Shown here: piece by piece, positions 45,201 through 57,263 of the stretch
Layout of the letters: each line of letters begins with the position of its first letter
Position numbering within the stretch: the stretch's first letter is position 1
Source of the DNA: Chromera velia
Lineage: Eukaryota > Sar > Chromeraceae
Assembly: GCA_018398765.1 (NCBI GenBank)
Contig: JAHBMJ010004597.1
Location: 14,260 to 78,259, forward strand
DNA: 64,000 nt
Direction: 5' to 3'
The notes under the pieces: generated by a model
What the model saw: only the letters and a program-made list of their open reading frames with translations
The model's database searches: none
What the model was told of the DNA's origin: nothing
Program-made: the position numbers and the translations under genes

Positions 45201-46528
45201 ATCTCACCGCATCCCACCCTGCTTCCGAAGATGACTCCCCTACCTATGTCCGTCCACCCCCCGACCACCCCCAGTTTCTCACCCACCTTTGGCGTCTGTA
45301 AAAAGCCATCTACGGCTTGAAAGACAGTGGGTTCATCTTCGAGGGGCATCGGGACCGTGCTTTAATGGAGGCCGGCTAGACGAAAAGCGGGGTGCCGGGG
45401 CTGTGGTGGAAGTGGACAGGAAAGCCTGGTACTGCAGGCTCCCGACTGATCGGTTTGTGTGCCACTTTCGTTGATGACCTTGCCATCCTAGGCATCTCCA
45501 TCTCTCCTTCGACCCTTCTTACCGAGATCGCGCGAAAGGGACCCTTCACCATTAAAGAGACCCATCCCACCGATGAGGGCAAAGTGCACTGGGCGGGTGT
45601 TGATTTCGAACTGAAGAAGGATGAGATCCGAATCAGCTAATCCGAATACCTGCAGTCCCTTGGAGCCTCTGTTCCTGAGGGTCCCGTTCCCTCCACCCCC
45701 CTCCCCCTCAATTCCCGCGACCGTCACGACACATCACCTCCTCTGTCTCCCTCTGCAGCGAAGCAGTTTCGCTCATTACTAGGGGGCCTGGCGTGGGTTG
45801 CCCGGGATACCCGTCCAGACCTTGCCGAAGCTTGCAACGAGCTCAGCCGATCTGTTGCCTGCCCCACAGAGCGAAGCCATTCCTTCCTGCACAGTGCTGT
45901 CCGCTACGCAGCAGCCACCCGAGACCGCTCTCTCAGCATCAGAAGGGACGATATTCCCCCTCGATCGGAGAAGCCTCTCCATTTGAAGGGGTGGGGGGAC
46001 GCCGCACTAAGAACCGCCGGGTGTGCCCATCCTCATACTGGCTGGCTCCTCAGCATTGGGAACTCCCGCCTCCACTGGCGTTCATTCCGGCAGCCCCGTA
46101 TTGCACGCAGCAGTGCGCGTGCAGAGCTAATTGCTTCCCACGACCTTGTGGACTTCTTAGAGTCCCTTCTTCTGTGTTTGCGGACGGTGTGGCAGAAAGG
46201 AGTCACTGGCACTGTGTACACAGATGCGAAAGACGTCTTAGACTTAGTGGGTGCCGACCGCCCGCGGCTGTCCGAACGTGCTGTGATGAAGGTCATTGAG
46301 TCCCTTCAAGAGAAACTGTTGGAGCGCACCCTTGACTTTCTTGTTGTGCAGACTCTATCCCTGCGCAATGCGATGGACGAAAGCAAAATCCGTCTTTTCT
46401 ATATCGCCACCTCCGAGAACCGGGCAGACCCTCTAATAAAAAGCATGTCTCCCCAGCTGTTGTCTCCTTTCTTTCACCAGTACGTGGAACCCGAGGAGAG
46501 GAAGAAACAAAAGATAAAAAGAAAGCTG

Positions 46529-46871
46529 TGTTGTGTGCTGCGGTAGCTATGCACACACTATACAGCGTTCCGGGGCCAGCAAACAGTGAGTGCAGCATTC
46601 AGAGTGTGCAGACTCAGCCCGTGCACCCGCGCACGAATCCATGTATGCAAAGACACCCGCGCACAAACCCATGCATGCAAAGACACTCTGTTGATTCATA
46701 ACTGAGCAGATCGAATTCAATGATACAGCTAGCCACTGCCGAACAGAATGACAGACCTGGACTGTCAGTCTTCATGTATCGATCGACGAACCTATAGTCC
46801 TGGCTGTGTGCACGTGAGTCTCGATGCTAATCCCACTAGCACTAGACTCGCACATAGACTCGCACACCTCA
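46529..46871 (+). repeat. 3' LTR of the copia element
   Basis: 343 bp, TG...CA ends, immediately followed by the GATAC target duplication. It carries an internal short duplication of CCGCGCAC...CATG, also seen in the second unit of the 5' LTR. Confidence 0.9.
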
Positions 46872-46876
46872 GATAC

Positions 46877-48913
46877 AAATAGAAAATCTGGTAGAGAATG
46901 AAAGAACAAAAAAAAAAGAAAAGAAAGATAAACGTAATTTGGATAAAGAAAGGCAGGAATGGAGAGGCAGAGGGGAGAAGGGGAATGGAGAGAGAAGGAA
47001 GGAAGAACGGAGAGGACAAAAAGAGAGAGGGGGGGAGGGGGGCAGGGAAAGGGGGAGAGAGAATCTCAGTGAAAAAAAGAGAAGGCGGGCGGAGAAAGAG
47101 GGAAAGAACGAGTGATGGGGTGAGCAGGGAAGGATACCCGACAGCAAGGGAGAGAGACCGACTCAAAAAAGAAGAAGAGAGACAAAGAGAGTGATTGAGA
47201 ACGAAATGAAGAAAGACATGCATCATCATCAATGTCGTTGAACAAGTGCATGGATAAGTCAATGTAAGTGGATGGACAATGTTCTGAACTAGTGACAACA
47301 AGAAGCAATAAGGCACCAGCGACAGAAAGGAACAGAGAGACCATTCACGAGGGAAAGAAAGGAAGACAGAAAGAGAAGAAAAAGAACCAAAGAGGGGGAG
47401 AGTGCCAAGAGAGGATCGAAGGAATGTGTCGAATCGACCAACGATCTCATGAACTCAATCGATCGAGGCTAGATTGACGGCAGAAAGAAGGGACTCAGTC
47501 GAGGAAAGATAGAGCGAATCATCTTTCCTTCAGTAGCTTTCGAATCTTCCAGTTCTTTTTCAATTGACGAATCAAACCCCCCGTTGAGGCAACAGGGGCG
47601 TGCGAAGGTGGACGCAAATGCCCCTTCCCCACATACATACAAACATGCATGCGATTGGTTTGGTTTGTTTGCTTGTTTCCTTTTGTCTTTCTATCTTGAA
47701 TAGTGTACGGCTGCCTGGCTTTTCTTTCGGCCGGTCTGCATATGGATCTGCATGCATGCATGGAGCCCTCCCGGCGGTATGCGAGGAGGGGGAAGGGCAG
47801 GCAGGAGACTTTCTTGCCGATGGGGTCTGATCGATGTCGGGGGGGGCGGCGGGAGGGGGCTGTGCAGATGGAATGAAAGAGAACGAACGCACGGAGAGAG
47901 AAAGAAAAAATAGGACCAGTCCATACAATTGCTGCGATAACCTGTCCCTCTCCGCCTCTCCTTTTTCCTTTACAAAAAATCGAATTGCCTCATGTCAAAA
48001 CCCAATCTGAGTGGTTCTTGTAGAGAGGTATGCTTTTTTTGGCATGATCGCCGAAGCTCTCATGCGGATGTGGGATCTGACCCAAATCAAAAATGTGGGA
48101 AAACAAGACGCCTGTGTTGGTTGGAGCAAGTCGATGAGTAAGCGAGTGAGAGAGAATGCGTGGGGAGTGAAAAAGAGCCGGAGCAGTGAGCACCGAAAGA
48201 AAGACAGGAAGTCGATCGAGACAAACAGAGGGAAATACGAATACTGGACAGACACCCCATGCCCTTCCTTCAAGGCAAACGGAGACAACAGAAAGAGGAA
48301 AGAAAACCCAAGATGCTACGACGAAGGAAGGAGAGTGGAAGGAAATTGCGACAACGGCTGACAGCAAAGAAGGGCAAGCTCAAAAGCATAATAAAAGGGG
48401 CATGAAAAGAGCACAACTTTCATACACTCACTTCATTGCATGACGCTGCTTTCGCACTCACACAATCTGGTCTGGTCGATCTTACACCCAAACGTCCTTC
48501 AAGCACGTATCCATCCTTTTCTTCTCTCATCTCTCACTACTGACTGTTCTTTCTTTCTTTCTGCCTTCTTTCCGTTTCAGAAGGTTGAAAAGACAAAGAA
48601 CAAACAGCAAGAAAGATCCACCCATTTACACATCCATCCATCCATACATCCAACAGACATCATTTTCCATTTCACAGGCAGCAAAGCGCAAGCATTGGCG
48701 AGCGAAGCGGTCACAGCACCGCTACGCAAACATGAGGGAGGTAAGGAAAAGAACGAAAGAAAAAGAAAGGAGTCAAGCAATCCACAGACAGACGCCTGCA
48801 GAAATTTTCACGAGCAAACTTTGCAAGAACGCATTCGAGGGCGAAATCAACGGCCGAAGCTCAGCTTTTTCAAAGGAATGAAAACAAGGGCAGTCGGACA
48901 AAAAGATGAATAT

Positions 48914-48961
<48 letters not shown>

Positions 48962-49661
48962 GAAAAAAAGAAAGAAAACAAGCAAGCAAGCAAGCAAGAA
49001 AGAAAGAAAGAAAGAGACAAAGCAAGAAAGAGACCAAGCAAGCAAGCAAAGAAAGAAAGAAAGAAAGAAAGAGAGCAAACAAGCAAGCAAGCAGACGTTG
49101 AGCAAGACCTTCAGATCCCTTTCTCTTCCTTCCTTCCTTCCTTCCTTCCCTTTCCGATCCACTTCGCAAACATTCAACAGGCCTCATCCACCGTCAGTCT
49201 GTCTATTTGGTTAGAAGGAGACTCGTCCCCTCATGCATTTTCATACACTCATGTACGAATGCATTGCATTTTTTTCCCTTAACCCAACCAACCCCGCTTG
49301 TTCATGCATGCATCTGACCACCCAACAGAACGAGCCCTCAAGAGAGAGACAAAACGTTCCCCCCTCTTCCCCCCTCCTGTCCAGTCAGGACGGCTCTGCT
49401 CTGCCTGCTTGCGTGCGCACTCTGCTGGAGAGAGGGGAGTCAAGGTACTGACCACACACGTGCACACGTACACAAACGCCCACGCACGCGTCGCACATGC
49501 ACACAGAAATACAGATAGATACACACAGCATGAATGTGTTCGAACAAAAATTCAGAAGATTTTCGCAAGTGACACACACAGCGACGATGCATCACTCTGA
49601 ATGCATGCCCGGCCGCTCCGTCTCTTTTTTTTTACACCACAGCTAGGGCATCCATCGTCAC
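46877..49661. other. Purine-rich and simple-repeat intergenic DNA
   Basis: Long GA/AAGA-rich stretches (46900-47400, 48900-49090), AAGC repeats (48978-49095) and TTCC (49125-49150). One exon-like stretch, 48678-48740 (acceptor TTCACAG, donor GTAAGG), reads KRKHWRAKRSQHRYANMRE, but no neighbouring exon could be joined, so it is not called as a gene. Confidence 0.5.
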
Positions 49662-52600
49662 TCACTCGTCTGTGTCATCATCATCATCCGATTCGCTCTC
49701 GCTCGTCTGGCTCATGGCCACATCTGCCCCCCCTCCCCCCCCTCCTGGTGTGGCTGTGGTTGGTGGCATGGGTGTGGGGAAGCTCTGACTGAGCGAATTC
49801 AGGTCTGTGACGCGGGCAAATTCCATCACCTCTCTTGGATCGAATCGTAGAGGGTCTGCGACGTTCACAAACGGCCTGGCGGGATCGACAATTAACGGTC
49901 TCTGGTCAAGCAACGGAGGCCAGATGTCCTCTTCCGGATAGTTCACGTGCCACGTCACGCGAGCAGAGCCTAGTTGGGATAACACAACGAAGGCTGAAGA
50001 GAGGGATGCCCTCTGGTCTTTTGGTTTGAAGTGGTGGTGAGTGAAGACACCAACAAGCTCAAGAAGGTAATCGCTCGGGGTGGTGTGAGGAGAGCTGAAG
50101 TTCTGCAGAGCTTTCCACCACTTCAACAAACGTACTGTGACCTTCACACAGCCCTGCTGTCGGGCGAGGAAGGCCGTCTCTTCCTTTGCAAAACAAGGTT
50201 CGAGAAAGCTGCGGGCTGCCGGAGGAACCCTGGCAGCGGCTTGTTTGGCTTCCTGGAAGTTGGGGAAGTAGGGGGCCACGAGGATCCTTACAGAGAATCC
50301 CCCCCTGCCCTCAAGGAATAGGTGGTCGGGTTCTGCCCTCACGCTGGAGATCTGCATGCGAGGAAGGAAGGAAGGAAGGAAGGAAGGAAGGATTGATCGA
50401 GGCATGCATGACATTTATATCATGTTCACTCACACACTCGCTTCATGGTGGGTAGGTGCTGCACCGGACTGCTCTCACGTGCCATCAGTAACGAAAGTGT
50501 CCTTGGAGCACGCATCAGGGCAGGAAGGCTGATTCATGTTCAGGGGACCGGAAATCCTCTCACAGAGCGTCTCACTGACTGGCCACGGCAGAGCGGACTG
50601 GGGTAACCTTTCCCGAGAAAGAAGAGGTCATTCACAAGCACATGCGACAACAGAAAGAATTGAGTGAAAGAAGTCTTCTTCGTTCTTGAGTCTTTCCGGT
50701 ATAACTATATGAGCACACCGAAGGAAGAAGAAGAATGACTGAAGTCAAAAATGAAGGAATATGCTTTGAGTCAGCAACCGACTGCATGGTTGGGAGCAAA
50801 AAACCATTTGCACACACAGACAGACAGTTGAGCTGACTCCCTTGAAAAAAAGGGGGGTTTGGCCTACCTGAGGAGAGAGTGAGCACGGCAGCATGAGCAT
50901 CGCTGCGGCTGATTTCATCATGGGGGGAAGAAAGGACCGCCAGCCGCCAGCAGCGCCATTGGAAAAAGAAGAAGACGGTGACGAGGAAAACGGAGGGAGG
51001 CCGTCGACCAGCAGCACAAGTTCGGCACTGGCTGCACCCTTGGCGCTAATGGCTGTTCCCTTGCCGACGTTGCCGCCCCTAATGACCTCCCGCACGTTCA
51101 GAGGCAGACGGCCGATGACCCACTGCAGTGCAAACAAAAAGGGAAGGGAAACAAGTGGAAGGAAAGGAAAGTCAGGCAAAATAAATGGTCGCTCCAAGGG
51201 AGAAGCAACGCAGAAAGCTCGCTGCGGGAGAGTGGAGGAGGGATAGAGAAACGGAGAGATGAGCGAGAGGAGCGCATTGCGATAAAAGCAGGGAAGCCGA
51301 AAGGGAGGAAGGACAGAAAAAAAGAACGAAAGAAAGAAACACAGAAAGAAAGGGGAAAGAAAGGAAGGCACAGAAAAAACGAGCGAACAAATACAACGAA
51401 GTAAGAATGCAGAGAACAAGAGAGAAGTTTGGTGGTCCAACAGAGGAGAGAGAACAAAAACAGTCACGATAATGATGATCAAAGACAATTAACACTGACG
51501 TCCTGCACCAGCGTAAAATTCTGGGCGACCCTCGAATTGAAGGCTCTCGACGATATTTGGGAGTGGAGGTCCATCAGCTCGGTGTCGGGCCGGGGAGCAG
51601 TGGAGGAGCCTCCCGTGGGGACCCAAGTTTGGGTCTGAGGTGTAGCGCTTCCACTCTGGATGACTGTGCTTACAGGGGGGTCTGTTGGACTTGCGTTGGG
51701 GGGGGAAGGAGACCAGGGGAGGGAAGTATTCCCCCCCTGTAGTCTTCGTCCGGTGAGCATGTGGGAAGGGGTGACTGCGGTGGTTGCAGGGGTGACAGAC
51801 GCGGGAGGGGCGTTGGAGATCGGCGGTGAAGCGTGAGCGGCAGCGCGGGGGGCAGTCCCTGAGAGAGAGACGGCACTACCACTACCACCAGCACCAGCAG
51901 GCAGATGGAGGGGGCCTCCTTCCCATCCTCCTGAGGAGGGACGGAAGTCTCTGTCTCTCTCTCGGGGTGGTTCTGCTTCTGGCAAGCCTCGAGGGGGGTA
52001 TCGCACGGGGAGACCGGAAATGGTATTGAGACCGGGTGTGTGTGGTGAGATTCGGTCTGGCTTTCTCTCAGGTATTTTGGCTAGCGTTGCACCTCTCTCT
52101 GTTGCCCTGGTCTCTGCACCTTTCGGGGGCAGAGTCCAGCTGGGGGAGATCAGTCGGACAGCCGAGGGCCCGCAGTGATTGGATAGTTCCTCAAAGGGGG
52201 TGGGGGCACCTCTGTTACCGTGCTGCTGTTGAGCAGTTTGCGAAGCACCTGCCCCCCCGGCATGAAAAAATGAAGCCGAGTCAGCTTGCAGAGCCGCACC
52301 CTGACTGGAGGTGTGGGTATCAAGATAAGGAGAATGAAAATTCAGCCGAGAGGCGTCACATATCTCGGCAGGAGCTGTAGAGGAGGAGGAAGAGGAAGAG
52401 AGACCAGGCACAGACGTAAGATGAGAGGGTGGCAGAGGCGGATGTGTCGAGACAAGCCGTCCTGCTCTCAGTGACGGATCCCCTGAGAATTTGAATGGGG
52501 GGGCGGAGGGGTCGAGGGTGCTTTTCTTGCCTGGGGGGGGGGGAACAGTGCTGTTAGAAGGTGCAGGTTTTGTGTCCTCATTTTGAGGTGTGGTGGGTAG

Positions 52601-53606
52601 ATCGATTTGGGCAGTTTCAACCATCGGGTCTCGGGAGGAAGAAGAAAAAGTAGAAGAAGCATTTTGATGAAATGGAAACACCCACCCAGTCTCTTCCTCA
52701 TCCCCTTCCTCATCGTCAAATCCAAAAAAATGATCTCCTAACTCATCCTCCTCAGCACTTGGGCCCTCCCACACAGGATCTTCTTCATCCTGCTCGTCGA
52801 CATGCTGGTGTGACGTGCTTCCCGCAACGACCTCTACTGCTGCTGCTGCTGGAGGGCTGGAGACGGGAGGAGGAAAAATGTTGTGGGGGTTGCTATGCAT
52901 CGACGTCCCAGAGGAGGTCGAGGACGGCTGCTCTCTGTCATCTCCAAGGACTGCCTGCACGCCTCTTCGGCATTCATCCGAGGGAGAGGAAGAGGAAGAG
53001 AAAACGAGTCTGCCAACGTTGGATCCTGAAGATGCCCCCAACCTCAACCCAGCCTCACCGTTCGCAGCAGGCAGGGAAGGAGGGAATGAGAGGGGAAATG
53101 GGGGCTCAGGGATGTCCCAACGCAGAGCTGAGATCACGTCAGAAACAGCCTGATCGCGGTCTCTTTCTTTGTCCATGTCCCCGACTTCTCTTGGTGGGGT
53201 GGACAGGGCCCACACTTTTGGTAAACCGTCACACGCCCGCCTGTCCTCTCCTCCTCCCTTTCCATCAAAATAAAGCCATTCATGCACACAGGGTGAGTCA
53301 CTGTTGCTCTTTTCTGAACTCATCTGGCTGTTGCTAGTGCTGGAACCAGGGTCTTGCCTGTTGCCTAGGCCTTCGGCCTCTTCGGAGTCGTGAGAGGCAT
53401 TTGGAGACGCAAATGCGGGAGAGAGGAGGGAGAGCGAGCTGGTCTCTCCTTCCCTTGTACCTCTGGAGGTGAAAGTGAACTCGGGAGTCTTCGCACCCCC
53501 ACCCGCAGGCCCCGGCCGAGGTTCTTCTACCGTCTCATTAGCACTCACACCCTCCACCCGCGTTAGCGATGCACCTTCAGAAGCTGCACAGACGCACTCA
53601 CACGCG

Positions 53607-53648
<42 letters not shown>

Positions 53649-53704
53649 TAAATACATACATACATTCATCCATACATCAATACATGCATGCAACATACAT
53701 ACAT

Positions 53705-53763
<59 letters not shown>

Positions 53764-54194
53764 CATTCAGAGAGAACGAATACATGACATGTCATCTCAA
53801 AAACGAGAAAACAAACAAACCCTCCCCTCCTCTAGCTCCGTGGGGCGCCCTATCCTTCACCGGTTCGAAGCCTGCCGTGTGCACCATAGTTGGAAGCCTG
53901 CTTTTTGTCTTCTATCTCCAACTCAATCATTCACCCACTCACGCACTACATTAACAAATCAAAGTCAAAAACGCACCTAGCAGAAGTATCCGTCTACAAT
54001 TTTCACTGCTTACCCTCTTCTCCAGTCAAATTCGCGTCTCTCCAGGCGGTCGTAGAACTCTCTCTCTCTTGCTCATCTGGAATCGACCTCGCTGAGAAGG
54101 GAGGTACACAAGGAGCGTCTCGCTCTTCCTCTGCCGTCGCCTTTCCTTCTTTGTCCCTTCCGATTGGAGACGCAGAAGTGGAGAAGACAAACAT
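49662..54194 (-). CDS. OAS/DZF-like nucleotidyltransferase-fold protein, catalytic residues apparently lost
   Basis: Four exons on the minus strand, 54194-54014, 53583-51500, 51122-50868 and 50351-49662, splice in phase to ~1069 aa. The first ~750 residues are Ser/Pro/Gly/Glu-rich and probably disordered. The C-terminal ~315 residues form an OAS-type fold. RLPLNVREVIRGGNVGKGT matches the OAS loop 'V(V)KGGSSGKGTTL', and SAELVLLVDGLPP follows where active OAS has SDADLVVFL. FSVRILVAPYFPNF sits where the third Asp strand (VEFDVLPAFD) is expected. An OAS1-C-like helical part follows: FLEPCFAKEETAFLARQ, VKVTVRLLKWWKALQ, SDYLLELVGVF and RPLIVDPARPFVNVAD. GS becomes GN and the three metal-binding Asp are not seen, so it is probably a pseudoenzyme. 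ELVLL and VRILV also resemble the DZF domain of NF45/NF90/ZFR, an inactive relative. The tail is acidic (SESESDDDDDTDE). The start ATG at 54194 is inferred. Confidence 0.8.
53606..53761. repeat. (CA)n/(CATA)n microsatellite in the first intron of the OAS-like gene
   Basis: Compound CA and CATA repeats between exons 1 and 2 of the minus-strand gene; the Cys-Val ORF through it is an artefact. Confidence 0.95.
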
Positions 54195-55195
54195 GTCCGG
54201 CCCTCTTCACGCCCAGCAGCTTTTCTCCGGGAGAGAGACTTTCTCGTCTCGCTCTTGAATTATTCACCAGTCACCAAAGGACGGATTCCGGAAGTGGTGC
54301 TGTATAAGACACAATTCCTCCCTGCCCTACTTGTTTGAGAAAGAATCTCAACCACAGCACCCGTGGTCAGGACAGAGGAGGAATTCCTCAAACATGATGG
54401 ATTCTGACACGGACAACGGGCGCAAACAGCTCAAGTACACGTGAACATTGTGATGCTTTTCTTCGTTCCATTGATGCCTGTAGACCTTGTCTGCTTTCAC
54501 AATTGACCCAGTCACAGTCTCAGTGGCCGCAAACTTGGTCTGTACGTCACTGTCAGACTGTGTGCTAGTCTGGAGACGGAGACGGCAGTCTGACCCCGAA
54601 AGGCGGCTCTGCGTGCTGTTTCCCGACCGCGCGCGCGATCGAGCGCCTCGGGCCGGGTCCGCGACCCCGCCGGCCCATCCAATTCCTCTTCCCGTTGTCA
54701 GATCACTTTGTGTCCGACAGAGACAACATCAGACAACACCTCCCCAAAATTTTGAGATTTCATCGAAGGCCCGCTGCATGCCGCTGCCGTAAGAACATTT
54801 TGTTTCTCTGGGGGAAGCCAGGCGTCGACTTTTTGCTCCTTGTGCCGAACGAAACGAGGCAGCTCGGATCAGCAGTTGGCGGAAAAATTGAAAGTATTAA
54901 TTCCTTCACCCAAAGGACTCTGCGGCTGCTTTGCTTTGCTGTTCAGAGTCGTTGGGAAAAGGCTGGCCTTTTTATTTTTCCTTGAAGCTCTTTCGAGCTT
55001 TTGCTGAGCTTGCGGAGAGCATTGAGGTGCGTCCCTGAATTTGTTCGTGCTGCTCTCGCCCCTTTGGAAGGCACGCGCGATCACGCTCGGTCGTCTTTCC
55101 ATTTTTGTTGCGGAACTGGTTTATTCACTCAGATAGGCACAGGGAGGTAGGAAGAGCGTCAACGATCGTCAAGGAAATCCGAAGGAGCAAGAGAG
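54195..55195. promoter_or_regulatory. Shared upstream region of two divergent genes
   Basis: The OAS-like gene (minus) and the cyclophilin gene (plus) start about 1 kb apart, head to head, so this interval should hold both promoters. A CpG-dense, partly palindromic patch (CCGCGCGCGCGATCGAGCGC near 54628-54647) is the only distinctive element. No TATA box is evident. Promoter function is inferred from position alone. Confidence 0.4.
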
Positions 55196-56249
55196 ATGCG
55201 CCGAAAGGGAAAGGCGTACGTCTACTTTGACGTTTCTATTGGAGGGAAGGATGTTGGGAGGCTGACGATGGAGCTCTTTTGCGGTTGGTAGCTAGCAAGT
55301 TCAGCTGCTGGAATGGCTGTGAAGTTTCTTTTCTTTCTGCGGTCATTTTTCTCTGTCCTTCTTCGGAGCTGGGGATTGCTGCTCGACCGGCTGCCCATTT
55401 GTGGTGATCTTCGAGTACAAGACAGAATTATTCTCTCGCTGGTCCTGCCTGATCACCTGCCTGCCTGCCGCCCTCCATTTCTTTGCCTGTAGTGGAGCCT
55501 AAACGGTCTCATTTTAGCTGTCTTGATAATACCGCAAACCAGTAGATAGAATGTCAGACAGACCGAGAAACCGACCCTTGAAATGGACAAATAAATGCAG
55601 AAGAAGCCCCGATGACGTGCGAGAACTTTCGGGCCCTCTGCACGGGAGAGAGGGGCATTGGAAAGACCACAGGGAAGCCCCTCTACTTCATGAACTGCCC
55701 CTTCCACAGAATCATCAAGGGATTCATGGCACAAGGGGTCAGTCAGTTAGTCAGTCAGGCAGACACGCAAGCGATCAGGGTCGCGGGCCAATCGTGGAGC
55801 ATTCGTTTGCTTCACCCATGCCTCCACCCGCTGCTCTGGTTGCCTTGTTCAGACTCTTGTTTTGCTTTCCTTTCCTTTCTCTCCCCTTTGCTTTGTCTCG
55901 CCCTGTCCTCTTCTTGCCGGCGTATCATTCTTAATGAGAAGAAATACACCGGTCGAGTCTTCATACGTGTGTCCATTCTTTCTTTCCTTTCCCAAACAAT
56001 CGTCGCCCAATTTGCGTGCAGGGAGACTTCTCGGCCAAGGATGGAACGGGGGGAGAGTCAGTTTACATTTATCTGCATGGATTTTTTTATCCTTTTCGCT
56101 CACGTGGCTTCTCTGTTTGTATGGGTGTGTGAGTGAGAGAGAAGCAGAGAAAAAAGACTGTCCGTTTTTCGTTCGCCTGTGCAACACTATGATCTCCTCT
56201 TTTAATTCCTCAAACAATTCCTTTCTTCTCCCCTTGCTGGCCCGCCCCC

Positions 56250-56316
<67 letters not shown>

Positions 56317-57219
56317 ACTTCAAGCTCAAGCACACAGCGAGGGGAATGGTGAGTCGATCTGTCTGCATGGCGCCTTTCCTTATTTCCATCCTTACTTCCT
56401 CTGTCTTCCACCACTTTCTTCCCTTCTCTCTTCCCTCGTTCATAACTTCCCGAGTTGATCCTCTTATTTTTGCTGCAAGCACTCCCTCTTCCCCTCTTTC
56501 GTCCGCCCTCTTTCCTTTTTTTAAGCAACAATTGAGCTGCAAGAGAGAGATGCCAATGCGACTAAGTGCAGAGGTCCGTCTGTGTCTTTTTTGGCCAGCT
56601 GTCGGTGTGACCGTGTGTGTGCGTTTCTTATTCCCTTGCTCTGGGTTTCTTGCTTTGTGTGCTTGTCATTTAGAACGCAGACTCCATTTAGACTGTACGC
56701 ATAAGCTGTAACTCCCTCCCGTGCTCCCTCCCTCCTCCGGCCTCCGTGCAGCTGTCGATGGCCAACGCGGGTCCGAACACCAACGGGTCGCAGTTCTTCA
56801 TCATCTTCGGTCCGACTCCCCATCTGGACGGGTGAGTAGAGTCGAGTCAATTCAAGGCATTTCCTTCCTTCCTTCCTTCCTTCCTTCCTTCCTTCCTTCC
56901 CTCCTTCCTTCCTTCCGTCGTTCGTTCGTTTGGCGATCCAATCAAGTGGCCGTTTGTTGCAGTGAGCGCCTGCCTGCCTGCCTGACTGCCTGACTGCAGC
57001 TGTGAATGGCTTAGGAAGAAAAAGGGGAAAATGGGATTGTATCGGCAGAGAGAAAATGAGAGACTTTGAGGAAAAGACAGGCTAAAGTCGACATATTCTC
57101 AAAGAGAGAAACATAACTGTTTGCATGATAGTCGTGTAGGTTTGGTGTCGTGTTGTTTTTCTTTTGTCGGTTGTTCACCCCTGTTTGCTGTACGGATTCG
57201 TTGGTTTGTCTGTCTGCGT

Positions 57220-57263
<44 letters not shown>

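Larger units (their letters stand above)
39815..46871 (+). mobile_element. Ty1/copia LTR retrotransposon, broken fossil with nested insertion
   Basis: The element is bounded by LTRs beginning TGTTGTG and ending CA, with the 5-bp duplication GATAC directly outside (39810-39814 and 46872-46876). Domain order is protease-like (about 42270-42310), integrase core and C-terminal region (about 43370-44230), reverse transcriptase (about 44900-45470) and RNase H (about 45900-46450). Integrase ahead of RT is the Ty1/copia order. A gag region is not clearly recognisable. A foldback element (40760-42214) is inserted near the 5' end. The element is broken, with roughly five or more disruptions in its coding part plus the insertion. 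The LTRs differ at several percent of sites, so insertion is old but not ancient; an intact TSD confirms a single insertion event. Confidence 0.9.

Noticed and set aside
46792-47316. Minus-strand Leu/Ser/Phe/Pro-rich ORFs
   Set aside because: Complement of a purine-rich tract; no domain and several equivalent frames.
48440-49282. 280-aa + strand ORF
   Set aside because: Mostly Lys/Glu/Arg from GA- and AAGC-repeats; only the 48678-48740 segment looks exon-like and it could not be joined to other exons.
54487-54985. Plus-strand ORFs between the divergent OAS-like and cyclophilin genes
   Set aside because: No recognisable domain, inconsistent composition, and located in the likely bidirectional promoter.
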